16,572 bases of DNA from Hydrogenothermaceae bacterium (lineage in GTDB: Bacteria > Aquificota > Aquificia > Aquificales > Hydrogenothermaceae), in contig DTZN01000203.1 in the NCBI GenBank assembly GCA_012961365.1, positions 1 to 16,572 on the forward strand, read 5' to 3'. Both the position numbers and the translations under genes were made by a program. The notes under the pieces are model-generated. The model worked only from the letters and a program-made list of their open reading frames with translations. It had not been told where the DNA came from and searched no databases. This document shows positions 1 to 7,042 of the stretch, in pieces. The number at the start of each line of letters is the position of its first letter. Positions within the stretch are counted from its first letter, which is position 1.

Positions 1-141
1 ACGGTGACCAAGCTAGGCACCAAAGTCGACCCGGAAGTGGACGTGGTAAAAGTGGATGGACGACGCCTAGCGGCACAGAGGCCCTTGTTTTCATTCGTTG
101 GAATTTACTATCTACTTTCTAACTATATACCTATTTGTTAA
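1..141 (+). pseudogene. Fragment of RluB/RsuA-type pseudouridine synthase (S4 domain), broken at a composition junction
   Basis: Reading frame 1 is open from the window edge to a TAA at 139-141. Its first ~28 codons resemble the end of the S4 RNA-binding domain of RluB/RsuA-family 23S/16S rRNA pseudouridine synthases: LGTKVDP, then VKVDGRRL, which in the family leads into the catalytic domain. After about base 92 the protein stops resembling the family and the DNA changes from 58% GC (52/90) to 24% GC (22/90), so only the piece before ~92 is real coding sequence. The start lies outside the window and the catalytic domain is absent. Codon use (GTG, GAC, CGC, GCG) is unlike every other gene here. 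A chimeric contig join is the simplest explanation; a recombination scar is possible. The family call rests on a short stretch. Confidence 0.5.
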
Positions 142-226
142 ATTTGTATCTCAATTCCTAGATGGAAGTAATAAAAATAAGAAGCAAATTCATTCCCCTT
201 TTAACGATTACTAAGAAATCATTAAT

Positions 227-254
227 ACTATAATGAAATTCGAATATATTACAA
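227..254 (-). promoter_or_regulatory. Candidate sigma-70 type promoter reading toward the left end
   Basis: On the minus strand TTGTAA (249-254) and TATAGT (227-232) are separated by 16 bases. It follows rpoZ and points to the left edge, where no gene is left to serve. Such matches arise easily in AT-rich DNA, so this is tentative. Confidence 0.3.
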
Positions 255-284
255 GTGTAAAAAAGGAGAAAAAACGAATTAATT

Positions 285-314
285 TATATCTAGGAAGAAG
301 TTTCTCCAGATATA
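285..314 (-). terminator. Hairpin downstream of rpoZ, possible terminator
   Basis: TATATCT and AGATATA (7 bp) enclose an inner GGA-GAA / TTC-T-TCC pairing with one bulge, beginning 8 bases past the rpoZ stop. The T runs on the minus strand (TTTTTT, then TTTTTT again) start about ten bases after the stem instead of directly behind it, so termination efficiency is doubtful. Confidence 0.35.
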
Positions 315-321
315 CCTTTGT

Positions 322-546
322 TCACTCTTTGTTTTCACTTGTAGAAGGTCTAATAATTACTGCTCTACCCTTTGCAATTTCGTCTATCGCTATAACAGTT
401 TTTTTTAGTGGAACTCCTTCTTCTGTTACGTAGCTTTCAGCACCTGTTTCATATAATCTTTTAGCAAGTTTTGAAGCAGCATGAACAAGTTCATATCTAT
501 TTCTTACTTTTTTTAAGGCTTCTTCTATAAGTGGTCTTTTTCCCAA
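322..546 (-). CDS. rpoZ: DNA-directed RNA polymerase omega subunit
   Basis: Small subunit of RNA polymerase that chaperones beta-prime into the core enzyme. The 74-residue length and the pattern fit RpoZ: an N-terminal RPLIEEALKKVRNRYELVHAASKLAKRL stretch shown here only in part, then KKTVIAIDEIAKGRA near residues 48-62, matching the family's KPVTIALEEIAEGKI-type segment. The start is TTG at 544-546, chosen because GGAGG (553-557) lies six bases upstream; the only nearby ATG, at the same site, is out of frame and stops at once. It is the last gene of a minus-strand set after the zinc-ribbon protein, with a 36-base gap, and a hairpin follows it. Confidence 0.9.
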   Translation of the reverse strand: MGKRPLIEEALKKVRNRYELVHAASKLAKRLYETGAESYVTEEGVPLKKTVIAIDEIAKGRAVIIRPSTSENKE

Positions 547-582
547 TTTAAACCTCCATTTGTATTAAGCAAATATTATATA

Positions 583-1290
583 TTAACTTGATACATAAAG
601 TAAAAATCTTCCACAATGAGGACAATTTGTTAAATTTTTCCCTTTAACTATCTCATTGTATAGTCTTGGTGGAATAATCATAAAACAACCAGAACAAGTA
701 TCACTGTTTATTACTGCTATCACAGGCAAACCTTTTTTTGTCTTAACCATTTCATATCTTTTTAAAAATGAAACATCTATAGAATTTGCAAGTTCTTGCC
801 TTTGTTTTTCCAAATTTTTAAGACTTTCTTCCAAGGTTTTTAATTCATTTTCTTTTTCGTTAATTTCTTTCTCTAACATTGCTATCTTATTTTTATATTC
901 TTCATTTGCCGTTTTTTCTTCTTGCTTTAGAACTTCTATTTTTTCCATTAGGTTTAAAATCTCATCCTCTATTTCCATTATCTTTTCTTCTGCTTTTGCT
1001 TTTTCTCTAAGAAGAGCTTTGTATTCATCATTTGTTTTTACTTTTAGGAGTTTTTCTTCAACTTTTTTAATTTTATCTTCTAAATCTTGAATTTCTAGTT
1101 CTTTTTCCCTTTTTTCTGCTTCTAAATGATTTATTTGAGTTTTTATTTTATCTAATGAGAATAAAAGTTCTTCTTTTTTTTGCTTTAAGTGCTCTATTTT
1201 TGAAGGAAGGTCTTTTAACTGTTTCCTTATGTTTTCTATCTGAAAATCTAGCTCTTGAAGTTGAAGAAGTAAATTTAAAATAGTATCCAT
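583..1290 (-). CDS. Coiled-coil protein with C-terminal C4 zinc ribbon (DUF164 family)
   Basis: 235 residues. Positions ~5-170 are an almost unbroken charged coiled coil rich in Lys, Glu and Leu. The end is a zinc ribbon with CSGC (Cys199, Cys202) and CPHC (Cys223, Cys226), enough to bind one zinc. The TNDEYKALL segment near residues 86-94 is also typical of DUF164 proteins (CT398/HP0958-like). Members in epsilonproteobacteria act in flagellar and sigma-54 control, but the role elsewhere is not settled and I infer none here. The start is ATG at 1288-1290, preceded by AGAGG. It lies 20 bases downstream of a tRNA gene on the same strand and is probably cotranscribed with it and with rpoZ. The antisense frame over this gene is a by-product of its low-complexity sequence. 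Confidence 0.88.
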   Translation of the reverse strand: MDTILNLLLQLQELDFQIENIRKQLKDLPSKIEHLKQKKEELLFSLDKIKTQINHLEAEKREKELEIQDLEDKIKKVEEKLLKVKTNDEYKALLREKAKAEEKIMEIEDEILNLMEKIEVLKQEEKTANEEYKNKIAMLEKEINEKENELKTLEESLKNLEKQRQELANSIDVSFLKRYEMVKTKKGLPVIAVINSDTCSGCFMIIPPRLYNEIVKGKNLTNCPHCGRFLLYVSS

Positions 1291-1309
1291 ATTTGCCTCT
1301 AAGTATAAA

Positions 1310-1386
1310 TGGTGGGCCCGGGAGGACTCGAACCTCCGACCGGACGGTTATGAGCCGTCTGCTCTAACCAACTGAGCTACGGGCCC
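1310..1386 (-). tRNA. tRNA with CAT anticodon, probably tRNA-Ile2 (lysidine-modified)
   Basis: A full cloverleaf reads on the minus strand: acceptor stem GGGCCCG/CGGGCCC, anticodon stem GACGG/CCGTC around loop CTCATAA, T arm GGAGG-TTCGAGT-CCTCC, discriminator A at 1313 and an encoded CCA (1310-1312). It is not the initiator: pair 1-72 is G-C and the anticodon stem lacks the three G-C pairs of tRNA-fMet. The acceptor stem has C4-G69 and C5-G68, which are TilS recognition determinants in E. coli tRNA-Ile2. As I recall, the body is also close to the Bacillus tRNA-Ile2. An automatic annotation would probably say tRNA-Met; elongator Met remains possible. Confidence 0.92.
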
Positions 1387-1412
1387 TAAAAACTGCTAAA
1401 CAAGGGTAAATT

Positions 1413-1441
1413 AATATATAATGAATAATTAAAATTGTCAA
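1413..1441 (-). promoter_or_regulatory. Strong promoter for the tRNA-CAT / zinc-ribbon / rpoZ unit
   Basis: On the minus strand TTGACA (1436-1441, a perfect -35) is followed after 17 bases by TATATT (1413-1418). The expected start is ~20 bases before the tRNA. The stretch also faces hemC: on the plus strand TATAAT (1417-1422) has only a weak -35 candidate (TGCTAA, 1394-1399), so the two promoters would overlap. Confidence 0.75.
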
Positions 1442-1457
1442 TATAAGAGGGAAAGTT

Positions 1458-2381
1458 TTGAAGATAAGAATAGGAACTAGAAAGAGTAAATTAGCTCTTT
1501 GGCAAGCAAATTTTATTGCAAATGAGTTAAAAAAACATTTTCCAAATCTTGAAGTAGAGCTTGTAAAAATAACAACAAAAGGAGACAAAATTTTAGATGT
1601 TCCCCTTGCTAAGGTAGGCGGAAAAGGACTTTTTGTAAAAGAAATAGAAGAAGCAATGCTAAAAAATAAAATAGATATAGCTGTTCATTCTTTAAAAGAT
1701 GTTCCTACATTTTTCCCAGAAGGTCTTGGACTTGTAGCTATCACAAAAAGAGAAGACCCAAGAGATGCATTTGTATCTGTTAAATATCTGTCTTTAGATG
1801 AACTTCCAAAAGGAGCAGTTGTTGGTACATCTTCCCTTAGAAGAAAAGTTCAGTTGAAACTAAAAAGACCGGATTTACAGATAAAAGATTTAAGAGGTAA
1901 TGTTGATACAAGATTAAGGAAGTTAGAAGAAGGACAATATGATGCCATAATACTTGCATACGCAGGATTAAAAAGACTTGGTTTATCAAATAAGGCGAAA
2001 CAAGTCTTTGCTCCATTTGATTTTATTCCAGCAGTTGCCCAAGGGTTTCTTGGGATTGAAGCAAGACTAGATGATAAAAAGACAAAAGAAATTGTATCAG
2101 TTTTAAATGATAAAGAAAGTTTTATAAAAGCAACAACAGAAAGGGCATTTTTGAAGACCCTTGAAGGAGGATGTCAGGTTCCTTTAGGGGCTTATGCGGA
2201 AATAAAAAATAGCAAGATACATATTACTGGTTTTGTTAGTGATTTAGAAGCAAAAAAATTTTTTAAAAAGTCTTTAGAAGGAGATTTAAGAAAACCTGAA
2301 GATTTGGGTAAAACTTTAGCTGAAAAACTTTTAAACATGGGAGCAAAAGAGGTTTTAAATGAAATATATAGACAAGGATAA
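1458..2381 (+). CDS. hemC: Porphobilinogen deaminase (hydroxymethylbilane synthase)
   Basis: Cytoplasmic enzyme joining four porphobilinogens into hydroxymethylbilane in tetrapyrrole synthesis. The 307-residue length is normal. Visible signatures are the N-terminal RIGTRKSKLALWQ, the catalytic aspartate in HSLKDVPT (Asp81), the GTSSLRR substrate-binding segment near 123-129, DLRGNVDTR near 144-152, and the cofactor-attaching cysteine in LEGGCQVPLGAY (Cys239), which carries the dipyrromethane. The start is TTG at 1458 behind AAGAGGGAAAG, fitting the conserved N terminus. Its last 23 bases overlap the following membrane-protein gene, so a housekeeping haem gene heads the surface-polysaccharide cluster, probably a positional arrangement with no shared function. 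Its base composition is less AT-rich than the following genes. Confidence 0.96.
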   Translation: MKIRIGTRKSKLALWQANFIANELKKHFPNLEVELVKITTKGDKILDVPLAKVGGKGLFVKEIEEAMLKNKIDIAVHSLKDVPTFFPEGLGLVAITKREDPRDAFVSVKYLSLDELPKGAVVGTSSLRRKVQLKLKRPDLQIKDLRGNVDTRLRKLEEGQYDAIILAYAGLKRLGLSNKAKQVFAPFDFIPAVAQGFLGIEARLDDKKTKEIVSVLNDKESFIKATTERAFLKTLEGGCQVPLGAYAEIKNSKIHITGFVSDLEAKKFFKKSLEGDLRKPEDLGKTLAEKLLNMGAKEVLNEIYRQG

Positions 2382-3531
2382 ATTTTTAATAATATTGTTA
2401 TCTTCTGCGTTTATATCTATATCTTTATTTGAATTGCTTATTATTTTATTTCTACTATGGGAATTTTATTTAATTTTTAAAAGAAAAATAAAAATAAATG
2501 GTATTTTCACAATTCCTTTATTCTTGATAATGATACCTTCTATTGCTTCTACAATAATTTATGGAAAATTAAAAGATTTAGCAGGTGTCCTGAATCAAAA
2601 TTTCTTTTTTGTATCATATTTTGCAAAAAATGCATTTAACCCAAGTTATGAACTTTTTAGGAAATTAAATTTAGTAGTTGTATTTTTCTCTTTTTTAGAA
2701 ATTTTTGTGGTTATATTTAATTTTATTTTTAAACATACATATAAACCAATATGGGGAGGAATTTTTGAGATAGGTATAATATTTTCTTTAGGTAGTATTT
2801 CTGCATTTGTTTTATTCTTGTTAGAAAAAGATAAAAAAAAGAAGTTTGTTTTCCTATCTCTAGCTTTATTTTTTGCATTTTTGGTTTTTTGGACAGGAAA
2901 AAGAAATCCAATTCTTGGTTTAATTTCTATTTATTTAATTACTTTTATTAAACTTTATAAGCTTTTTAATATAAATAGGAAAATCATTTTCTATATTCTT
3001 ATTTTATTTATTGTTATTTTTTCTTTTGGAATAAGTTATGCAATTTACAAATTTCCTAAATATAAAACTATTGTTAAAATTATAACTCTTCAAGCTTCTG
3101 AAGAAGAAATCAATAAATTTTCTTCTAACAGGTGGTATATTGGAAAGAGAGGAATAGAAGTTATAAAAAAGGATATAGAAAATAAAAATATAGTTCCATT
3201 ATTGATAGGACATGGATATAATTCCGGTTATTATCTAGATCCTCCTTCTCCAGCTGGGAGAACTTATGAATCTATATTTTTAATATCTGAATTTATTCAA
3301 AAGGGGATTTTAGGTTTACTTGGTATAATTTTTATGATGTTTGTATATTTTAAATATATTTTTTCACTGAAAATTAAAAATACGAAACAGTTTGTTGCTT
3401 TTTCTTTTGCAGTTTTTCCTACTTATTTCTTTGTAGGAGGAATATTTAGTGGAATTTGGGATGCTATATTACCTTTATATTTTTTACTATTTGGACTAAG
3501 TGAGAAATATTATGGAGAAAAAAGAGTTTAA
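2359..3531 (+). CDS. O-antigen ligase/polymerase-like membrane protein (WaaL/Wzy family)
   Basis: 390 residues with about ten hydrophobic segments, consistent with an inner-membrane enzyme acting on its periplasmic face. Family features are TGKRNPILGL (179-188, compare TGSRG-type in the Wzy_C family), a large loop at ~231-313 starting after a membrane helix, the SNRW...G segment (Arg258) and GHGY (284-287), followed by ESIFLISEFIQKGILGLLG, matching the usual E..G..GL pattern before the final helices. WaaL moves glycan from undecaprenyl diphosphate onto lipid A-core, while Wzy polymerises it; sequence alone does not separate them. The start ATG 2359 has AGAGG (2348-2352) six bases upstream, inside hemC. 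The neighbouring MsbA-like exporter and glycosyltransferase support a lipopolysaccharide role. Confidence 0.78.
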   Translation: MKYIDKDKFLIILLSSAFISISLFELLIILFLLWEFYLIFKRKIKINGIFTIPLFLIMIPSIASTIIYGKLKDLAGVLNQNFFFVSYFAKNAFNPSYELFRKLNLVVVFFSFLEIFVVIFNFIFKHTYKPIWGGIFEIGIIFSLGSISAFVLFLLEKDKKKKFVFLSLALFFAFLVFWTGKRNPILGLISIYLITFIKLYKLFNINRKIIFYILILFIVIFSFGISYAIYKFPKYKTIVKIITLQASEEEINKFSSNRWYIGKRGIEVIKKDIENKNIVPLLIGHGYNSGYYLDPPSPAGRTYESIFLISEFIQKGILGLLGIIFMMFVYFKYIFSLKIKNTKQFVAFSFAVFPTYFFVGGIFSGIWDAILPLYFLLFGLSEKYYGEKRV

Positions 3532-3574
3532 AAATATTTTAATGATGTTGCAATTGCTATTGATGAGGTGTTAA
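3512..3574 (+). other. Possible 20-codon ORF bridging the ligase and deacetylase genes
   Basis: An ATG at 3512, out of frame with the ligase and inside its last codons, opens 20 codons ending in TAA (3572-3574), immediately before the deacetylase GTG at 3575. The peptide begins MEKKEFKNIL and becomes hydrophobic. A weak AGTGAG lies upstream. It would move ribosomes from the ligase to the deacetylase start, but it may be chance; I know of no homologue. Confidence 0.2.
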
Positions 3575-4255
3575 GTGAAAATAAAAGCTTTAATGTATCA
3601 TAGTATAGATATTCCAAATAAAAATGCAAATCTAAAATCGCTATTTGTAAAACCTTTAGAATTTAAAAAACAGATGTTAACACTAAAGTTATTAGGATAC
3701 AAATTTTCAACGTTAGAAAACCTCTCAAAAAAATCTGTAATACTAACCTTTGACGATGGATTTAAAAATTTTATAGAAAATGCATATCCAATACTAAAAA
3801 AGCTGAAAGCAACAGCTTATATATTTATTCCTGTTTCGTTTATAGGGAAATACAATGTGTGGGATTATAAAAAGTTAAATGTTAAAATTCCTGTAATGAA
3901 CTGGTCAGATTTACAATTTTTAGTCAAAGAAGGATTTATAATAGGTTCACATACCATGACTCACCCATTCCTTACAAAAATTCCCTTGAAAGATGCTAAG
4001 AGAGAAATAGAATTTTCAAAAAAATTTTTGGAAGATAATTTAGGTATAGAAATAAATACATTTTGTTATCCTTATGGTGATTACAACAAAAAAATAGTTT
4101 CTTTGGTAAAAAATGCAGGTTATAAATATGCATTTACTACAAAAAAAGGAAATTTAAACTTTTTAGAAAATCCTTTTGAGATAAATAGAGTATTTATTTC
4201 TGGAAACAAAGTCATATCTTTACCAAGTTTCATAAAAAAAGTTATTTTGAGATGA
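3575..4255 (+). CDS. Polysaccharide deacetylase (carbohydrate esterase family 4)
   Basis: 226 residues with the NodB-homology pattern: TFDDG (58-62, catalytic base and metal-binding aspartate), SHTMTH (125-130, metal-ligand His126 and His130) and FCYPYG (163-168). It would remove N- or O-acetyl groups from a sugar, probably from the glycan or lipid-linked intermediate made by this cluster; the substrate is not visible. The opening KALMYHSI motif is common in deacetylases next to glycosyltransferases. No signal peptide is seen, which suggests cytoplasmic action. The start is GTG at 3575 with GAGGTG (3565-3570) just upstream. Its stop overlaps the next start in an ATGA arrangement (4252-4255), implying coupled translation. 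Confidence 0.9.
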   Translation: MKIKALMYHSIDIPNKNANLKSLFVKPLEFKKQMLTLKLLGYKFSTLENLSKKSVILTFDDGFKNFIENAYPILKKLKATAYIFIPVSFIGKYNVWDYKKLNVKIPVMNWSDLQFLVKEGFIIGSHTMTHPFLTKIPLKDAKREIEFSKKFLEDNLGIEINTFCYPYGDYNKKIVSLVKNAGYKYAFTTKKGNLNFLENPFEINRVFISGNKVISLPSFIKKVILR

Positions 4256-5343
4256 AAAGAAAAAAACTTTTGTGGATTAATGCAAGTCCTTTAAAAATAG
4301 CAGGTGGAACAGAATCCCATTCTGTAGATTTTATTAATTCTTTATCAAAAAGGAAAAATATAGACTTATATGTAGCTGTATCTAAAGGAAGTTTTATAGA
4401 TAAAAATATAAATATACCACCTGATAAAAAAGTTTATATTACTATAAGAAGCGAGTTTGCACCTTTGGCCTTTTTTAACTTAACTAAATTTGCTAAAAAG
4501 ATTAAACCTGATTTTGTTGTAGGTAATAATGGTAAAGAATATATAAATACTTATCTAGCTGGTAAAATAGCAAAAGCAAAGGTTTTATTATTTAGACATA
4601 TGACAAATAAGCAACCAATTTTTTTAAGAAAATATATACTTTCTAACATATATAAAATTTTAGCTGTTAGTGATTATGTAAAGGAGAGTTTAGTAAATCA
4701 AAAACTAACAAATGTAGAAGTAATCCCAAATTTTTTGAGCTTAAATTTTTCTTATGACATGAAAAAAAGAATTAATTTCAGGAAAAAATTTAATATAAAT
4801 AACAAAAAAGTTTTTTTATTTGTTGGGAGAATAGAAAAAGGAAAAGGAATTTTTGATTTTATTAATTTTATTAAGGAAGTGTATAATAAAGACAAAAACA
4901 TACTAGCTTATGTTGTGGGAGATGGAACGGATGCTAAAAACGCAAAAAAGCTTGTTAAAAGCTTAAAACTTAATAATGTATTTACTTTTACTGGAGTTGT
5001 TTCTAATGTTTGGGACTATTATTTACTGTCTGATTTTTTTATTATGCCAAGTTACGCAGATGAGAGCTTTGGTAGAACAGCTATAGAAGCTATGTCTATG
5101 AAGAATGTTGTGATTGCTTATCCAGCAGGTAATGTAAAATTTTTAATAAAAAATGGAGAAAATGGGTTTATTACAAAAAATAAAAACTATTTACAAATAT
5201 TAGAAATTTATGAGAATGTAAAAGAAAATGTTTCATACTTAAATAAAATAAAAGAAAATGCTTATGAGTTTTCTAATAAAAATTTTTCAGAAAAAGCAGT
5301 GGTAGATAAATTTATAGATTTAATACTGGAGGAGCCCAATTAA
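4252..5343 (+). CDS. Glycosyltransferase, GT4 family (GT-B fold)
   Basis: 363 residues. The N-terminal Rossmann half starts LLWINASPLKIAGGTESHS, with the glycine-rich acceptor loop (18-19). The C-terminal half has FVGRIEKGKGI (190-200), VVGDG (221-225) and the donor-binding E-x7-E motif in ESFGRTAIE (Glu271, Glu279). GT4 enzymes are retaining transferases using nucleotide-sugar donors; the sugar cannot be predicted. A cytoplasmic or membrane-surface role in building the glycan passed to the ligase two genes upstream is inferred. The gene starts in an ATGA overlap with the deacetylase and ends at TAA 5341-5343, whose first T is the last base of the proposed ATT start of the exporter gene. Confidence 0.93.
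   Translation: MKRKKLLWINASPLKIAGGTESHSVDFINSLSKRKNIDLYVAVSKGSFIDKNINIPPDKKVYITIRSEFAPLAFFNLTKFAKKIKPDFVVGNNGKEYINTYLAGKIAKAKVLLFRHMTNKQPIFLRKYILSNIYKILAVSDYVKESLVNQKLTNVEVIPNFLSLNFSYDMKKRINFRKKFNINNKKVFLFVGRIEKGKGIFDFINFIKEVYNKDKNILAYVVGDGTDAKNAKKLVKSLKLNNVFTFTGVVSNVWDYYLLSDFFIMPSYADESFGRTAIEAMSMKNVVIAYPAGNVKFLIKNGENGFITKNKNYLQILEIYENVKENVSYLNKIKENAYEFSNKNFSEKAVVDKFIDLILEEPN
5328..5341 (+). promoter_or_regulatory. Ribosome binding site and rare ATT start of the exporter gene
   Basis: GGAGG (5328-5332) is followed after six bases by ATT (5339-5341), which sets the frame of the ABC exporter and overlaps the preceding TAA by one base. No ATG, GTG or TTG lies in frame between the upstream stop (5321-5323) and the TTG at 5558. 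A base error in an original ATG would look the same. Confidence 0.6.
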
Positions 5344-7042
5344 AGAAATAAAATTCATTTTATTAAAACTGAAAAAATATTACCTTTTTATACTTTTAGC
5401 CACTTTAGGAAGTTTAATAGAAGGAGCTACATATTCAGGAATAACATTTATCTTAAAAGATGTTATAGATGATGTTTTTATAGAGAAAAATCTGGCAAAG
5501 CTAAAACTTTTAGTAATTGCCATTTTAGCTATAGCTATTTTTAGGCAGGTAGGTATTTTGCTAAAGGAAGCATCTTTTCCGTATGCATCGTTTAAATTAC
5601 TAAAGGAGTTAAGACAGGAAGCATTTGTCAAAATTTTAGGTTCAAGACCAGAATTTATTTATAAAAGGGATTTAGGAGACATTATAAGTAGAGTATCAAA
5701 TGATATTTTTACTTTAAAAGAAAGTTTACAAAAAATAGGAGTAGATTTACTTTCCCAGTTTTTCACAGTTATATTTATGATAGGAGTATTAATATATATA
5801 GATTGGAAACTCTTTATAATAATATTACTATTGGTGCCTATCTTATTTTTTAGTTTAAGTTATTTTGGAAAATTAAGGGAAAAATATTCTAAATATCAAC
5901 AAGAATCAATTTCTAATTATACACAGTTTATTAGTCAACTTATTCAAGGTTTTGAACTTCTAAAACTTTTTAGTACAAAAATATTAAAAATTAAATTTAA
6001 TAAGATAAACAATGACATTTTTAATGCACAAGTTAAGTCTATACTTACTGATGTGTTTTATTTATCTTCTGTAGAAGTAGTTTCTTATTTTACTGTAGCA
6101 TTAATTATTTCTTACGGGGGATACCGTATAATAAACGGAGAGTTAACAACAGGAGAATTTTTTGCATTTTTAGGAGCACTATTAATACTTGTGAACAGTG
6201 CGCAGGTTTTTCAACGGGGACTTCTTCATATAAAAATTGTTCAGCCTATTGTAAGAAGAATTCAAGATATTTTAAATCTTCCTCAAGAGAAAGATGAAGG
6301 AATAGAATTTAAAGGTTTAAAAAAGCAGATTATTTATAAAAATGTAAATTTGGAAATAGATGGCAATGAAATCCTGAAAGATATAAACTTAAGCATAAAA
6401 AGTGGGCAAAAGCTAGCAATTATTGGTTTAACAGGTTCTGGAAAATCTACTCTTGTTAAGCTACTTCCTGCTTTAGTTAGGGGATATAGGGGAGAGATTT
6501 TTATTGATGAACATGAGTTAAAAGAATATAAACCTTCTTCATTAAGAAAACATATAGGAATGATTTCGCAGGAAGTATTTATTTTTAACGATACATTAAG
6601 AAATAATTTATTAATTGCAAAACCAGATGCTACTGATGAGCAACTACTACAAGCTTTAAAAAAAGCAAAAGCTAATTTTGTTGAAAATCTAGAAAATGGA
6701 TTAGATACAGTTTTAGGAGAAAAAGGTTCAAGATTATCAGGCGGAGAAAAACAGAGAATTTCTATAGCAAGAATATTTCTAAAAAATCCAGAAATTTTAA
6801 TTATAGATGAAGGAACATCTGCTTTAGATGTTGAAACGGAAGAATATATAATGGATGAGATTAAAAATCATTTTAAAAACAAAACGATTTTAATGATAAC
6901 CCATAGACTTTCAATCATAGATGTAGCAGATAAAATTGTAGTTATTGAAAATGGGAAAATAATAGAAGAAGGAAGTTTTAGTGAGTTAATAAAGAAAAAG
7001 GGAGCATTTTATAGATTTTATACATTATCCCAAAATGGATAA
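5339..7042 (+). CDS. MsbA-like ABC exporter (lipid A / lipid-linked glycan flippase type), ATT start
   Basis: From the proposed ATT start this is 567 residues, the normal size for an MsbA-type half-transporter that works as a homodimer in the inner membrane. The first ~310 residues hold the transmembrane domain; the ATP-binding domain has Walker A GLTGSGKST (363-371), Q-loop MISQ (408-411), signature LSGGEKQR (466-473), Walker B ILIIDE followed by GTSALD (486-497) and the H-loop histidine (His522). Starting instead at TTG 5558 would remove 73 residues, including the first membrane helix and its LKLKKYYLFILLATLGSLIEG lead-in (shown in part), which is plainly coding. MsbA flips lipid A-core; relatives export other lipids or peptides. 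The ligase and glycosyltransferase context favours lipid A or glycolipid. ComEC starts within its last codons, with an 8-base overlap. Confidence 0.88.
   Translation: MKEIKFILLKLKKYYLFILLATLGSLIEGATYSGITFILKDVIDDVFIEKNLAKLKLLVIAILAIAIFRQVGILLKEASFPYASFKLLKELRQEAFVKILGSRPEFIYKRDLGDIISRVSNDIFTLKESLQKIGVDLLSQFFTVIFMIGVLIYIDWKLFIIILLLVPILFFSLSYFGKLREKYSKYQQESISNYTQFISQLIQGFELLKLFSTKILKIKFNKINNDIFNAQVKSILTDVFYLSSVEVVSYFTVALIISYGGYRIINGELTTGEFFAFLGALLILVNSAQVFQRGLLHIKIVQPIVRRIQDILNLPQEKDEGIEFKGLKKQIIYKNVNLEIDGNEILKDINLSIKSGQKLAIIGLTGSGKSTLVKLLPALVRGYRGEIFIDEHELKEYKPSSLRKHIGMISQEVFIFNDTLRNNLLIAKPDATDEQLLQALKKAKANFVENLENGLDTVLGEKGSRLSGGEKQRISIARIFLKNPEILIIDEGTSALDVETEEYIMDEIKNHFKNKTILMITHRLSIIDVADKIVVIENGKIIEEGSFSELIKKKGAFYRFYTLSQNG

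Larger units (their letters stand above)
93..321. other. AT-rich intergenic stretch without a convincing gene
   Basis: No open frame on either strand here looks like a protein. The plus-strand frame beginning with ATG at 233 runs mostly antisense to rpoZ. On the minus strand the best start, ATG at 191-193 behind AGGGG, gives only 11 codons. The stretch holds a hairpin just after rpoZ (285-314) and a promoter-like pair on the minus strand (227-254). That promoter may have served a gene lost at the join near base 92. Confidence 0.5.

Noticed and set aside
88..107. GTTTTCATTCGTTGGAA as a possible CRISPR repeat or insertion end
   Set aside because: Only one copy and no spacer-repeat spacing, inverted partner or cas gene in the window.
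233..433. Plus-strand ORF of 66 codons
   Set aside because: More than half is antisense to rpoZ; no ribosome binding site at a useful distance and no protein-like pattern.
656..1090. Plus-strand ORF of 144 codons
   Set aside because: Antisense to the coiled-coil gene; its Ser/Phe-rich content is the mirror of Lys/Glu-rich codons.
1364..1588. Minus-strand ORF over the tRNA and hemC start
   Set aside because: Runs through the tRNA-CAT gene and antisense to conserved hemC codons.
5558..7042. Start of the exporter at TTG 5558
   Set aside because: Would lose 73 clearly coding residues with the first membrane helix; no ribosome binding site at 5558.
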